A DNA stretch of 64,000 bases from CAVQEK01 sp964596645 (GTDB lineage Bacteria; Bacteroidota; Bacteroidia; Cytophagales; Cyclobacteriaceae), in the NCBI GenBank assembly GCA_964596645.1, contig CAZQVB010000021.1, forward strand, positions 17,441 through 81,440, in the 5' to 3' direction. Every line of letters begins with the position of its first letter. Positions within the stretch are counted from its first letter, which is position 1. A program made the translations under genes and the position numbers. Shown here piece after piece: positions 17,744 to 26,944 of this stretch. The notes beneath the pieces were generated by a model, which was given only the letters and a program-made list of their open reading frames with translations, was not told where the DNA came from and did not search any database.

Positions 17744-18728
17744 TCTAACCGATTCTTTTGGCAGACGCATCAACTACCTCCGCCTGTCGGTGACCGACCG
17801 GTGCAACCTGCGCTGCTTTTATTGCATGCCCGCCCATGGCATAGCGTATAAACACCGATCGGAAATACTCAGCTACGAGGAGATGCTGCGCCTGGTGACT
17901 ATACTCAGAAGTATGGGTGTAAACAAAGTTAGAATCACCGGCGGCGAGCCCTTTGTCCGCAAAGACCTTTTGCCCTTTCTACAGTCGATGAACGAGGTGC
18001 CGGGAATTGAGCAGGTGAGCATGACTACCAACGGTGTGCTCGCTGGCAATTATTTATCGGACCTAAAGCAATTGGGCATTCTGGATGTAAACCTGAGCAT
18101 GGATACGCTTGACCCGCAGCGTTTTTTCAACATCACGCGTCGCGATGAATTTCATAACGTTTGGCGCACGTTGCAGGAATTGCTCAGTACAGGGTTCAGG
18201 GTGAAAGTCAATATGGTGGTGATGGGCGGCATCAATGAGCAGGATATAGTGCCGATGGCGCAGTTGGCAGAAAAATGGCCGGTGGCTGTACGCTTCATAG
18301 AAGAAATGCCTTTTAATGGCAGCTTCAAAAAAGCTCCGAAACTCATCTGGGACCACCGCAGGATATTGAAAGAACTAGCCACACGCTACCCCAACCTCAC
18401 ACCAGCCAAAACAACGCCCTCGGCCACAGCCAATAGATACCTTTTAGATGGTGCACCTGGCGAACTAGGCATTATTCCTGCCTACACACGCACATTCTGT
18501 GGCACCTGCAACCGCTTGCGCATCTCTGCCGATGGTCAGTTGCGTACCTGTCTCTATAGCGCTACTGGGCTTGATTTAAAACAGTTGATGCGGCAAGGAG
18601 CAGATGACGATGTGTTGCGCAGCGCCCTCAAACACAGCATCGCGCACAAACCTAAAGATGGCCTGGCGGCTGAGCGGCAGCACCGGCAGCAGCCTTTAGG
18701 TGCTTCCATGTCTACCATCGGTGGCTAG
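17727..18728 (+). CDS. moaA: GTP 3',8-cyclase (radical SAM)
   Basis: Radical-SAM enzyme that, with MoaC, turns GTP into cyclic pyranopterin monophosphate. I use the ATG at 17727, three bases after a GTG that is also in frame, giving 333 residues. The N-terminal [4Fe-4S] cluster motif is C26-NLR-C30-FY-C33. The GGEP motif follows at about 73-76. The C-terminal cluster ligands are C258-GT-C261 and C275. The protein ends in Gly-Gly, needed in MoaA for catalysis. It overlaps the preceding DUF7009-like gene and ends 3 bases from a convergent gene. moaC is not in the window. Confidence 0.95.
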   Translation: MSETLNLTDSFGRRINYLRLSVTDRCNLRCFYCMPAHGIAYKHRSEILSYEEMLRLVTILRSMGVNKVRITGGEPFVRKDLLPFLQSMNEVPGIEQVSMTTNGVLAGNYLSDLKQLGILDVNLSMDTLDPQRFFNITRRDEFHNVWRTLQELLSTGFRVKVNMVVMGGINEQDIVPMAQLAEKWPVAVRFIEEMPFNGSFKKAPKLIWDHRRILKELATRYPNLTPAKTTPSATANRYLLDGAPGELGIIPAYTRTFCGTCNRLRISADGQLRTCLYSATGLDLKQLMRQGADDDVLRSALKHSIAHKPKDGLAAERQHRQQPLGASMSTIGG

Positions 18729-18731
18729 GGC

Positions 18732-19156
18732 CTAGTGCAGCCAATCATCAACTTTCTTTCTCACTATGTTCTTGATCATGCTGCCCGTATGGGGGTCGCC
18801 TTTCAGCATTGACTTGGCCAGGTTGGCGGCCTGCTCAAAGGTGATGTGTGGCGGCATGGGTGGTATATCGGGGTCGGTGATCACTTCCAGCACAAATGGC
18901 CGATCTGAAGCAAAGGCACGGCGCCAGCCCTCGGCTACATTGTCAGGGTCGTCTATACGCATGCCATCCAGCCCGAGCATGCGTGCATATTCTGCATATT
19001 GAAAATCAGGTAGTTTCTGTGACCCTTCAAATTTGGGATCACCTGCCAGCACGCGTTGTTCCCAGGTCACCTGGTTCAGGTCGCCGTTGTTGAGCACCAG
19101 GGTGATCCAGGTGGGGTTAGACCACTTGCGCCAGTACTTGGCCACCGTGATCAGCT
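18732..19156 (-). CDS. Thiamine-diphosphate enzyme (pyruvate oxidase-like), C-terminal fragment, paralogue A
   Basis: The last ~140 codons of a pyruvate-oxidase/acetolactate-synthase-type enzyme. It reads LITVAKYWRKWSNPTWITLV from the gap, then NNGDLNQVTWEQR, DGMRIDDPDNVAEGWRRAFA and a C-terminal DDWLH. The first 22 residues are homologous, not identical, to the last residues on the other side of the gap (LVTAQKYYKEWADPRLIVVV). The two sides therefore cover the same part of the fold twice and cannot belong to one protein. This fragment must be the tail of a second, related gene, or of a gene joined wrongly. It is convergent with moaA (3 bases). Confidence 0.75.
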
Positions 19157-19166
19157 NNNNNNNNNN
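19157..19166. other. Assembly gap (10 N)
   Basis: Ten undetermined bases. The flanking coding sequences are in different frames and encode overlapping segments of the same domain, so the true gap is not 10 bases. If two tandem paralogues lie here, about 1.7-1.8 kb is missing. The right-hand sequence stops within TGGTGCTCAACA (minus strand), a 12-mer that also occurs in the left-hand copy, as expected for an assembly break at shared sequence. Confidence 0.95.
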
Positions 19167-20586
19167 TGTTGAGCACCACCACGATGAGCCGGGGGTCGGC
19201 CCATTCTTTATAGTATTTCTGTGCAGTCACCAGTTCGCTGTTGCCCGACATTTGCATGGCTCCGTCGCCCATAAAAGCCACCACAGGCCGACCGGGGTCT
19301 GCCCATTTGGCCGCCAGGGCATAGGGTACTCCGGCGCCCATGGAGGCCAGATTGCCCGACAGGCTGCCCTTCATGGTCGATTTTATTTTGAGATTGCGTG
19401 CATACCAGTTGGCCACTGAGCCGGAGTCAGCTGTTATGATGGCATCCTGCGGCATATATGCATTGGCCTCATGAAACACCCGCTGGGGGTTGACGGGATT
19501 GGCGGAGTCCATGGCCCTGTCTTCCATTATTTTCCACCATTTCACTATGTTTTTCTCAATTTGCTGCCGCCAGTCTTCATTATCTTTTTGTTGCAGAAGA
19601 GGCAAAAGTGCCCGAATAGTTTCGGCACTGTCGCCCACCAGGTTCAATTCAAAAGGATATCGCAGGCCTAAATTTTTTCCATCAATATCGATCTGCACAC
19701 CTGGTACTTTGCCTTTGGGAGGCAGAAATTCTACATAAGGAAATCCGGATCCAATCATGATGAAGGCATCGCAGCGCTGCATCATTTCGTAGCTCGGCTC
19801 GGTGCCCAGCAAGCCGATGGAGCCCGTCACGTAGGGCAGGTCATCGTCGAGCACCGTACGGCCAAGCAGGGCTTTGGCCACACCGGCGCCGATCTTTTCG
19901 GCCAAAGCCCGCACTTCGGCTGTGGCACCAAGTGCACCGGCCCCAACTAATATCGCAGGCTTTTCACTCTTATTAATCAGCGCCGCAGCCTTGTCGAGGT
20001 CAGCACTTTTTGGTATCACGCTTGGTGCCGAGTAACCGACGCCGGAGTGCATGGTGGCGTGTTTATCCTTAGGCTCTTCTATGGCGCTTTCGAGTTGTAT
20101 ATCGTTGGGCACTATTATGCAGGTAACTGTGCGATGAGCCAAGGCAGTGCGTACTGCACAGTCTACGGAATGACGTATTTGTGCCGAATGGCTGATGAAC
20201 TGGCAATAATCACGCGCCACATCTTTGAATAGATTAGCCAGATCGACCTCCTGAAGAAAAGATGAACCCAGTGCCGGTCTTGGTTGCTGGCCCACAATGG
20301 CCACTACCGGTTGGTGGTCCATGCGGGCATCGTATAGACCATTGAGTAAATGTATGGCTCCGGGGCCTGAAGTGGCCAGACACACGCCCACCCTGCCGCT
20401 GAACTTGGCATAGGCTCCGGCCATAAATGCGGCATTTTCTTCATGACGCACCTGTATGAAGTCAAGCTTATCTTGCTGCCGATCGAGTGCGCCGGTGAGA
20501 CCGCCGATGCCATCGCCGGGGTAGCCAAATATTTTGTCGATGCCCCACTCAGAGAGGCGTTGAAGTATAAAGTCGCTGGAATCCAT
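19167..20586 (-). CDS. Thiamine-diphosphate enzyme (pyruvate oxidase-like), N-terminal fragment, paralogue B
   Basis: About 473 codons of a thiamine-diphosphate enzyme of the pyruvate oxidase type (similar in plan to Bacillus YdaP), starting at ATG 20586 (MDSSDFILQRL); the longer frame to 20676 is not needed. The Pyr domain has FGYPGDGIGG and the cofactor-activating Glu in VRHEENAAFMA (Glu49). The central FAD/nucleotide-fold domain spans about 190-330. The PP domain has the ThDP-binding GDGAMQMSGN just before the sequence breaks off at the gap. It probably decarboxylates pyruvate to acetate or acetyl phosphate; a glyoxylate carboligase or other 2-oxoacid role is possible. Confidence 0.82.
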
Positions 20587-20730
20587 AAAAAGGTTGTTTG
20601 CACAAGCGGCAAACAAAGCATATGCCCTTCTGTTCGTTGGGCCAGATGATCCCTCCAAAGCACCCGGTGCCTTCAATCACACATTGCTATCGCGAATGAA
20701 AGGAAACACATGTGCACGTAATTCTACATG

Positions 20731-20760
20731 AAAAAACCCTCCAGGGATGCTGAAGGGTTT
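20731..20760 (-). terminator. Rho-independent terminator of fucI
   Basis: On the minus strand, AAACCCT (20760-20754) pairs with AGGGTTT (20740-20734) across a 13-base loop and is followed by a run of T to 20731. It lies about 53 bases after the fucI stop, in the correct orientation. Confidence 0.7.
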
Positions 20761-20812
20761 ATAGTGCACTGCATACAATAAAGGTCGGCGTTTACTACAC
20801 CTTTTGCTTCAC

Positions 20813-22621
20813 CTATTTTTTGCTCTTTCCGTAAAGCGGGCCATAGGTGGTGCAGGCACGGAAGTCGGCACCTTCGCTGTGCATGCCCAGCATATTCCAC
20901 GCACTTGGCCGGAAGATGTCACCTTCGAGCACATTGTGCATGTGCACCGGTATGCGCAGCATGCTACACAGCGTAATGAGCTCAGCGCCAAAGTGCCCGT
21001 AGCTGAATGCGCCGTGGTTGGCGCCCCAGCTGGCCATCACCGTATATACGTCTCTGAAAGGGCCGTGGCCAGTGATGCGCGGCACAAACCAGGTGGTAGG
21101 CCAGGTGGGGTTGGTGCGTTCATCCAGCGTCTTATGCACCTCGTCGGGCAGTGATATGGTATGGCCTTCGGCGATTTGCATCACCGGGCCTATTCCTTTT
21201 ATCAAATTGATGCGACACATGGTGACGGGCATGTCGCCTCGTGTGGCAAATTGAGAGGAAAATCCCCCACCCCTGAAGTACTCGTACATGGCCGGAGGCC
21301 AGCTGGTGGCATTCAGGCATTGATCGGCCTCTTCGGGGGTGATTTCCCAGAATGGTTTCATGGCCGGCTTTCCGTCTTTTTCTTGTTCGCCCGTACCATC
21401 AAGTGCAGAAGAGCCAGAATTGATGAGGTGGATAAAACCATCCTTAGCCTGTCCGTCTGGCTTCCACCCGGTGACGCGCTCCACAGCCTGCGGACTCCAG
21501 TATGTGCGTACATCAGAAAATACCTGCGCCTGATTGGTGAGCAGGTGGCCCAGCAACATGCTCACGCCGTTGAGGCTGTCATTTTCTGTAGCTACAAGGT
21601 AAGGCTGCCGAATGCCGTTCCAGTCAAAGGATGAATTGAGTATGGCTTCGGTAAAATCCCCATTGGGCAAGTGATCCGTCCACTGCCGTTGTCCCTGGAA
21701 ACCACTGACGATTGCATTGTGCCCCAGGGCCTCTTCACCAAATCCAAGCGCTTCGAGTCGTGGGTTTCCCGTCATAAGATCGCGCACCACCAGGGTCATT
21801 TTTACCACATAAGCCCACTCCTCGCTGCGCTCTTCCTCCGAGCGCTGCTGATCTTCAGGATTGTAATCTTTACCTTCTTTGCAATGCTCCTTCACCCAAG
21901 CCAGGGCCTTCTCAAATTCCTCCTGGTCGTATATATTTCTTTCAATCCTTCTGGATAGCTCAGTCATGTCTACATTTTCGCAGCGCATGCCGAAATAATC
22001 TTCAAAAAAGTCGGTGTCGACGATAGAACCTGCTATGCCCATAGAAACGGAGCCGATGGAGAGATAAGAGGTATTTTTGATGGTGGCTACGGCCAGCCCG
22101 GCCCGGGCAAATCGCAGCAGCTTTTGTCCAACATCGTCAGGAATAGTAGTGTCGCCCATATCCTGTACATCGCGGCCGTAAATGCTGAAGGCAGGCAAAC
22201 CTTTTTGATTGTGACCAGCCAGTGTAGCAGCCAGATACACTGCGCCGGGCCGCTCCGTGCCATTGAATCCCCAGATGGCTTTTGGTCGTGTGGGATGCAT
22301 GTCCATGGTTTCGCTGCCATAGCACCAGCAGGGCGTCACAGTAATGGTAAGCCCTACGCCTTCCCGATCAAATTTCTCGTCGCACCGGGCCGACTCTGCC
22401 ACTCTGCCGATGGTGCTGTCGGCAATTACGCATTCCACAGCCGTGCCATCGGCATGCCTGATGTTTTTCGTAAGAAAATCAGCCGTTGTTCGCGCCATTT
22501 CCATCGTAGAGTTTTCGAGCGATTCTCGTACGCCACCCAGCCTGCCATCAATGGTGGGTCGGATGCCGATTTTAGGATTTGATTTTTGCAGGCGATTGCC
22601 CTGGTGGTTGTCAACATTCAT
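20813..22621 (-). CDS. fucI: L-fucose isomerase
   Basis: Mn-dependent aldose-ketose isomerase interconverting L-fucose and L-fuculose (also D-arabinose/D-ribulose). At 602 residues it has the usual length. Family motifs visible are KIGIRPTIDGRLGGVRESLE at the N-terminus, TPCWCYGSETMDM, IWGFNGTERPGAVYLA, and the metal/catalytic region VATENDSLNG with FSDVRTYW about 25 residues later; these supply the catalytic Glu and Asp. The C-terminal half contains TWFVPRITGHGPFRDVYTVM. No fucK, fucA, fucP or regulator lies next to it, so the pathway context is missing here. It is monocistronic, with a terminator downstream. Confidence 0.93.
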   Translation of the reverse strand: MNVDNHQGNRLQKSNPKIGIRPTIDGRLGGVRESLENSTMEMARTTADFLTKNIRHADGTAVECVIADSTIGRVAESARCDEKFDREGVGLTITVTPCWCYGSETMDMHPTRPKAIWGFNGTERPGAVYLAATLAGHNQKGLPAFSIYGRDVQDMGDTTIPDDVGQKLLRFARAGLAVATIKNTSYLSIGSVSMGIAGSIVDTDFFEDYFGMRCENVDMTELSRRIERNIYDQEEFEKALAWVKEHCKEGKDYNPEDQQRSEEERSEEWAYVVKMTLVVRDLMTGNPRLEALGFGEEALGHNAIVSGFQGQRQWTDHLPNGDFTEAILNSSFDWNGIRQPYLVATENDSLNGVSMLLGHLLTNQAQVFSDVRTYWSPQAVERVTGWKPDGQAKDGFIHLINSGSSALDGTGEQEKDGKPAMKPFWEITPEEADQCLNATSWPPAMYEYFRGGGFSSQFATRGDMPVTMCRINLIKGIGPVMQIAEGHTISLPDEVHKTLDERTNPTWPTTWFVPRITGHGPFRDVYTVMASWGANHGAFSYGHFGAELITLCSMLRIPVHMHNVLEGDIFRPSAWNMLGMHSEGADFRACTTYGPLYGKSKK

Positions 22622-22801
22622 AATAGGATGATTTTATAATTATTGAATCGAAATAATAATGAAAAGTCTCTTTCGACAAAAGGCGCCATTCCTCTAAAAA
22701 ATCATCAAAGTATACTTGACATATCCAAAGAAATGCGACGTAAAAAAATGTATATCTGGTCACAATGCTCCCGGGGAAAATACGCTCGGCTGTAAATACA
22801 A

Positions 22802-22854
22802 ACAGCATTTTGATCATCGTCCCAAACTTAAAGGAAAAATGATCAAAATGCTGT
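22802..22854 (-). terminator. Perfect 16-bp inverted repeat, probable terminator of the desaturase gene
   Basis: ACAGCATTTTGATCAT (22802-22817) and ATGATCAAAATGCTGT (22839-22854) are exact reverse complements separated by 21 bases. It starts 37 bases after the desaturase stop. On the minus strand it is followed by TTGTATTT, a weak T-rich tract. It could instead be an operator for fucI, whose start is 180 bases to the left. Confidence 0.5.
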
Positions 22855-22890
22855 GTGCAACTCTTTGATTAGGTATGGAAGAGCGAAAAA

Positions 22891-23991
22891 TCAGGCCATC
22901 ACGGAGTCCTTCTGGCCAAAGCGCTTCAGCGTAAGGTAGTGCGACCGGATCGCCTTCAACACATTCTCATAATCGTTGTAGCTGAGGCCGTGATCCTGCA
23001 CAGTCTTCCTCACTATTTCCGACAGCTTTTTGTAATGGATGTGGCAGATGTTGGGAAACAAATGATGCTCGATCTGGAAATTCAACCCGCCCAGATACCA
23101 GTTGAGCAGGCGGCTTTTTCTGGCGAAGTTAGAGGTGGTCTTCACCTGATGCACCGCCCATGTGTTCATGGCACTTTCGCTGTGCTCGGCACTTCCGTGC
23201 TCCGTGTTTTCCACCACATGTGCCAATTGAAAGGTGACGGTGAGTATGAACCCTGCCACAAAATGTATGATGAGAAAGCCTATGATGATATACCAAAAAG
23301 GTAGATCGAGCAGCAAATAAGGTATAACGACAAGGTAGCCGAAGTATACAGCTTTGGACAGAATGAGTATGGTGAGTTCCACCCAATAGCTCCTGCGCTG
23401 TGTAGGGGCTTTGTCGCGATACATGTCATTGAACTCGACAAAATCTTTATAAGTGACCCAGCTAAATGTGCCCAGCAGGTACAAAAACCAGGAGTAGATG
23501 TGCTGAAACTTATGAAACCATTTGTAAGGACTATAAGGCGACAGGCGAATGAGGTTGCCCGTTTCAATGTCTTCATCGGCACCGTACACATTGGTGAAGG
23601 TGTGGTGCTTCACGTTATGCTGCACGATCCAGTTGAACCGGTTGCCCCCGATCAGATTGAGCGTGTAGCCCATAAAACGGTTGATATACGGATTGCTGGA
23701 GTATGAGTTGTGGCAGGCATCGTGCATCACGCTCATGCCCAGGCCGGCAGTAAATATGCCCATCACCACAGTAAGCAACGCCATGCCCCAGGTAGGCAAA
23801 AAGTTCAACAAAATGAGCACGTAAGGGATAAAGAAGCCGAGGATGAGCACGATCGACTTCAGCTTCATCCTGAAGTCGCCCTGCTTACGCAGGTTGTTGG
23901 TGGAAAAATAGGCCTCTACCCGTGCACGTAAATCCTGATGGAAGGAAAGGGTTTCACCGCCCTTGTCCCGCTCAAATTTTATTATTTTCAT
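22891..23991 (-). CDS. Membrane fatty-acid desaturase (front-end/acyl-lipid type)
   Basis: Integral-membrane di-iron desaturase of 366 residues with about four membrane helices. All three His boxes are present: H90-DAC-H94, H125-NVK-H129-H130 and Q306-IE-H309-H310. A glutamine replacing the first His of box 3 is typical of delta-5/delta-6 front-end desaturases and of the linoleoyl-CoA desaturase-like group in Bacteroidota. No cytochrome b5 domain is fused. The start at 23991 gives MKIIKFERDKGG. It probably desaturates membrane acyl chains, perhaps in response to cold. Divergent from aceE. Confidence 0.9.
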   Translation of the reverse strand: MKIIKFERDKGGETLSFHQDLRARVEAYFSTNNLRKQGDFRMKLKSIVLILGFFIPYVLILLNFLPTWGMALLTVVMGIFTAGLGMSVMHDACHNSYSSNPYINRFMGYTLNLIGGNRFNWIVQHNVKHHTFTNVYGADEDIETGNLIRLSPYSPYKWFHKFQHIYSWFLYLLGTFSWVTYKDFVEFNDMYRDKAPTQRRSYWVELTILILSKAVYFGYLVVIPYLLLDLPFWYIIIGFLIIHFVAGFILTVTFQLAHVVENTEHGSAEHSESAMNTWAVHQVKTTSNFARKSRLLNWYLGGLNFQIEHHLFPNICHIHYKKLSEIVRKTVQDHGLSYNDYENVLKAIRSHYLTLKRFGQKDSVMA

Positions 23992-24048
23992 AAATACAGT
24001 ATTGGTGTTATTCTTTTAAAGAGATGTCTACTAAATGTGCATTAAATT

Positions 24049-24126
24049 GTTGCGCACGCAACTAAGCCGCAATATAATTCAAAATATGCTTGCAAGCATC
24101 AAGCCGCTTTTGAACGCGGCATTTTT
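24049..24126 (+). other. Three dyads in the desaturase-aceE divergent region; possible leader or small RNA end
   Basis: GTTGCG-CA-CGCAAC at 24049-24062, the perfect palindrome ATGCTTGCAAGCAT at 24086-24099, and a hairpin GCCGC/GCGGC (24103-24107 with 24116-24120) followed by ATTTTTC. The last looks like a rightward terminator, but no rightward gene precedes it. The first two are operator-like. The 24127-24265 remainder up to aceE holds no recognisable promoter. Confidence 0.4.
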
Positions 24127-24265
24127 CGTGTTCACCTCTCCACATTTTCTACAGTCACCACCTTGCACGCATCATCAAAACAAAAGGTGCTGGCATGGTT
24201 TTTTAACTTAACCGAAAAAAAAGGATACAACGCCCTCCACCGCACATTCATATTGAGACCACCAC

Positions 24266-26932
24266 ATGGCAAGTGAAAAAAAAGCAGATCAAAAAGAACT
24301 ATATCGCATTGAAAAGGAAGAATGGCTCGATTCTCTGGAATACGTGCTGCAGACGGCGCCACCGGAGCGGGTAAAAGATCTGCTTTCCAGCCTCATCCAT
24401 AAGGCGCGCAAGCGTGGAGTGGATATGTCGCTGCCCATGAACAGCGCCTACATCAATTCCCCTATTGTAGAAAAATATACCCAGTACCCCGGCGATTTGG
24501 CGCTTGAGAACAAGATAAAAAATGTGATACGCTGGAACGCCATGGCTATGGTGGTGCGCGCCAACAGGGAGCACAGCGGCATTGGAGGCCATATTTCTAC
24601 CTATGCCTCTTCCGCCACACTGTTCGAAGTGGCCTTCAATCATTTCTTTCACAACCGAAAAGGAGGGCACTCAGACCTGGTATATTTTCAGGGCCACGCT
24701 TCTCCCGGAGTATATGCGCGCTCGTTTGTTGAGCACCGGTTTCAAGAGCAAGACTTGCTCAACTTCCGGCGCGAGGCCGATGGCAACGGCCTTTCCTCCT
24801 ACCCACATGCCAGGCTGATGCCGCATTATTGGAAGTTTCCTACGGTCTCCATGGGTTTGTCTCCCATTCAGGCCATCTATCAGGCGCGCTTTGGCAAATA
24901 TCTGGTTAACCGTGGATTGAAGGAGCCTTCGGACCAGAAGGTATGGGCGCTGTTGGGTGATGGGGAAATGGACGAACCCGAATCGCTCGGTGCGCTCACG
25001 GTGGCTTCCCGTGAGAATCTTGACAACCTCATTTTTGTGGTGAACTGCAACCTGCAAAGGCTCGACGGACCTGTGCGCGGCAATGGTAAAATTATCCAGG
25101 AACTGGAAGCGCTCTTTACCGGGGCCGGCTGGAACGTTATCAAGGTGATCTGGGGCGGAGCATGGGACGAACTGTTTGAAAAAGATGTAGATGGTGCGCT
25201 GGAGCAGCTCATGAATGAAACGGTAGATGGCCAATTTCAAAAACTGAGCACAGAAGACGGCCAGTATATACGCAAAAACTTTTTTGGCAAAAGCGACCAA
25301 CTGAAAAAATTGGTGGAACACCTCGATGATGATCAACTGCGCAAGCTGAAAAGAGGTGGTCATGATGCGCTGAAAGTATATGCTGCCTATCGTGCGGCAG
25401 TAGAGCATACCGGATCGCCTACCGTGATCCTGGCCAAAACGGTGAAAGGGTACGGCCTGGGTGAGGCTGGAGAAGGGCGGAACATCACACACCAGCAAAA
25501 GAAACTCAATGAAGAGGAACTGAAAGACTTTCGTGACCGCTTCAAAATACCCATTTCTGATAAGGAAGTGGCGGAAGCTCCATTTTTCAGGTTTGACAAA
25601 AAGAGCGAGGAATATAAATATCTAAAAGAAAAACGCGACGCACTCGGCGGTTGGTTCCCGGTACGCGAACCGAAAGAAGAACCCATGGAGCTGCCCGATG
25701 ATGCGCTTTTCGAAGGCATGTACGAAGACTCCGGCGATCGCGATGTGGCCACCACCATGGCGGTGGTGCACCTGATGTCGAAGCTGATGAAGGACAAAAA
25801 AATGGGCAAATATGTGGTGCCCATCGTACCCGACGAATCGCGGACTTTCGGACTGGAAGCGCTCTTTAAGCAATTTGGTATATACGCACCAGAAGGCCAA
25901 AAATATGAGCCGGTGGATAAAGACAGCCTGCTTTTTTACAACGAAACACAGAAAGGCGCCATACTGGAAGAAGGCATTACAGAGGCCGGTTGTATGTCGA
26001 GCTTCATAGCCGCGGGCACCGCCTATGCCACCCATCACCTGGACGTGATACCCTTTTATCTGTTTTATTCCATGTTCGGCTTTCAGCGCGTCGGTGATTT
26101 TATATGGGCTGCCGGCGACGCACAGGCCAGGGGGTTTCTGATCGGCGCCACCTCCGGAAGAACCACCCTGAACGGTGAGGGCCTACAGCACCAGGATGGC
26201 CACAGCCATCTTATGGCGCTTTCCGTGCCCAATCTCAAAGCCTACGACCCCGCTTTTGCCTTTGAAATATCCGTGATCATCCGCGACGGATTGAAGCGAA
26301 TGTATGTCGACAGAGAAAACATCTTTTACTACATCACTGCGGCCAATGAGAAATATCACATGCCCGCCATGCCCAAAGGAGCGGAAGAAGGAATTCTTAA
26401 AGGCATGTACAAGTTCAGCAAGGCTGGTAAAAAAGATAAAAAAGTGATCCTGTTGGGCAGTGGCGCCATTATGCTGCAGGTGATGAAGGCCAAAGAACTG
26501 CTGGAAGAGAAATACGACGTAACCGCAGAAATTTGGAGCGTGACCAGCTATAAAGAGTTGTACGACGATGCCATAGCCGCCACGCGCTGGAACCGCCTCC
26601 ACCCCGATGAGCAACCGAGAAAGACGTATGTGGAAGAATGCTTTGACGGGGCGGACGAACCGGTGATAGCAGCATCAGATTTTATGAAAGCTCTGCCACT
26701 CATGCTTAGTTCATGGTTTCCTGATGACTTCTCTGTGCTGGGCACCGATGGCTATGGCCGCAGCGATACGCGCGAGGCTTTGCGCGATCTGTTTGAAGTA
26801 GATGACAGGCACATAGCTTTTGCCGCTTTGGCGGCGCTGTACAAAAGAAAGAGCATTAAGAAAAAGATCCTCACCGAAGCCATGAGTGAACTTAATATTG
26901 ATCCTAAAAAAATAGATCCGACCGCACTATAA
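24266..26932 (+). CDS. aceE: Pyruvate dehydrogenase E1 component, homodimeric type
   Basis: Thiamine-diphosphate E1 of the pyruvate dehydrogenase complex, 888 residues, the size of AceE of the single-chain (alpha2) type. It decarboxylates pyruvate and acetylates the lipoyl group of E2. Visible motifs include VRANREHSGIGGHISTYAS near the start, the ThDP motif LLGDGEMDEPESLGA with NCNLQRLDGPVRGN, and LNGEGLQHQDGHS in the C-terminal half. It is first in the operon with E2 (12-base gap) and E3, which fixes the function as pyruvate rather than branched-chain or 2-oxoglutarate dehydrogenase. No pdhR-like regulator is adjacent. Confidence 0.97.
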   Translation: MASEKKADQKELYRIEKEEWLDSLEYVLQTAPPERVKDLLSSLIHKARKRGVDMSLPMNSAYINSPIVEKYTQYPGDLALENKIKNVIRWNAMAMVVRANREHSGIGGHISTYASSATLFEVAFNHFFHNRKGGHSDLVYFQGHASPGVYARSFVEHRFQEQDLLNFRREADGNGLSSYPHARLMPHYWKFPTVSMGLSPIQAIYQARFGKYLVNRGLKEPSDQKVWALLGDGEMDEPESLGALTVASRENLDNLIFVVNCNLQRLDGPVRGNGKIIQELEALFTGAGWNVIKVIWGGAWDELFEKDVDGALEQLMNETVDGQFQKLSTEDGQYIRKNFFGKSDQLKKLVEHLDDDQLRKLKRGGHDALKVYAAYRAAVEHTGSPTVILAKTVKGYGLGEAGEGRNITHQQKKLNEEELKDFRDRFKIPISDKEVAEAPFFRFDKKSEEYKYLKEKRDALGGWFPVREPKEEPMELPDDALFEGMYEDSGDRDVATTMAVVHLMSKLMKDKKMGKYVVPIVPDESRTFGLEALFKQFGIYAPEGQKYEPVDKDSLLFYNETQKGAILEEGITEAGCMSSFIAAGTAYATHHLDVIPFYLFYSMFGFQRVGDFIWAAGDAQARGFLIGATSGRTTLNGEGLQHQDGHSHLMALSVPNLKAYDPAFAFEISVIIRDGLKRMYVDRENIFYYITAANEKYHMPAMPKGAEEGILKGMYKFSKAGKKDKKVILLGSGAIMLQVMKAKELLEEKYDVTAEIWSVTSYKELYDDAIAATRWNRLHPDEQPRKTYVEECFDGADEPVIAASDFMKALPLMLSSWFPDDFSVLGTDGYGRSDTREALRDLFEVDDRHIAFAALAALYKRKSIKKKILTEAMSELNIDPKKIDPTAL

Positions 26933-26944
26933 AATAGAGCAAAT

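Noticed and set aside
19117..19166. Simple frameshift or sequencing error in a single thiamine-diphosphate enzyme gene
   Set aside because: The protein segments on the two sides of the gap overlap in homology by about 22 residues, which a frameshift cannot produce.
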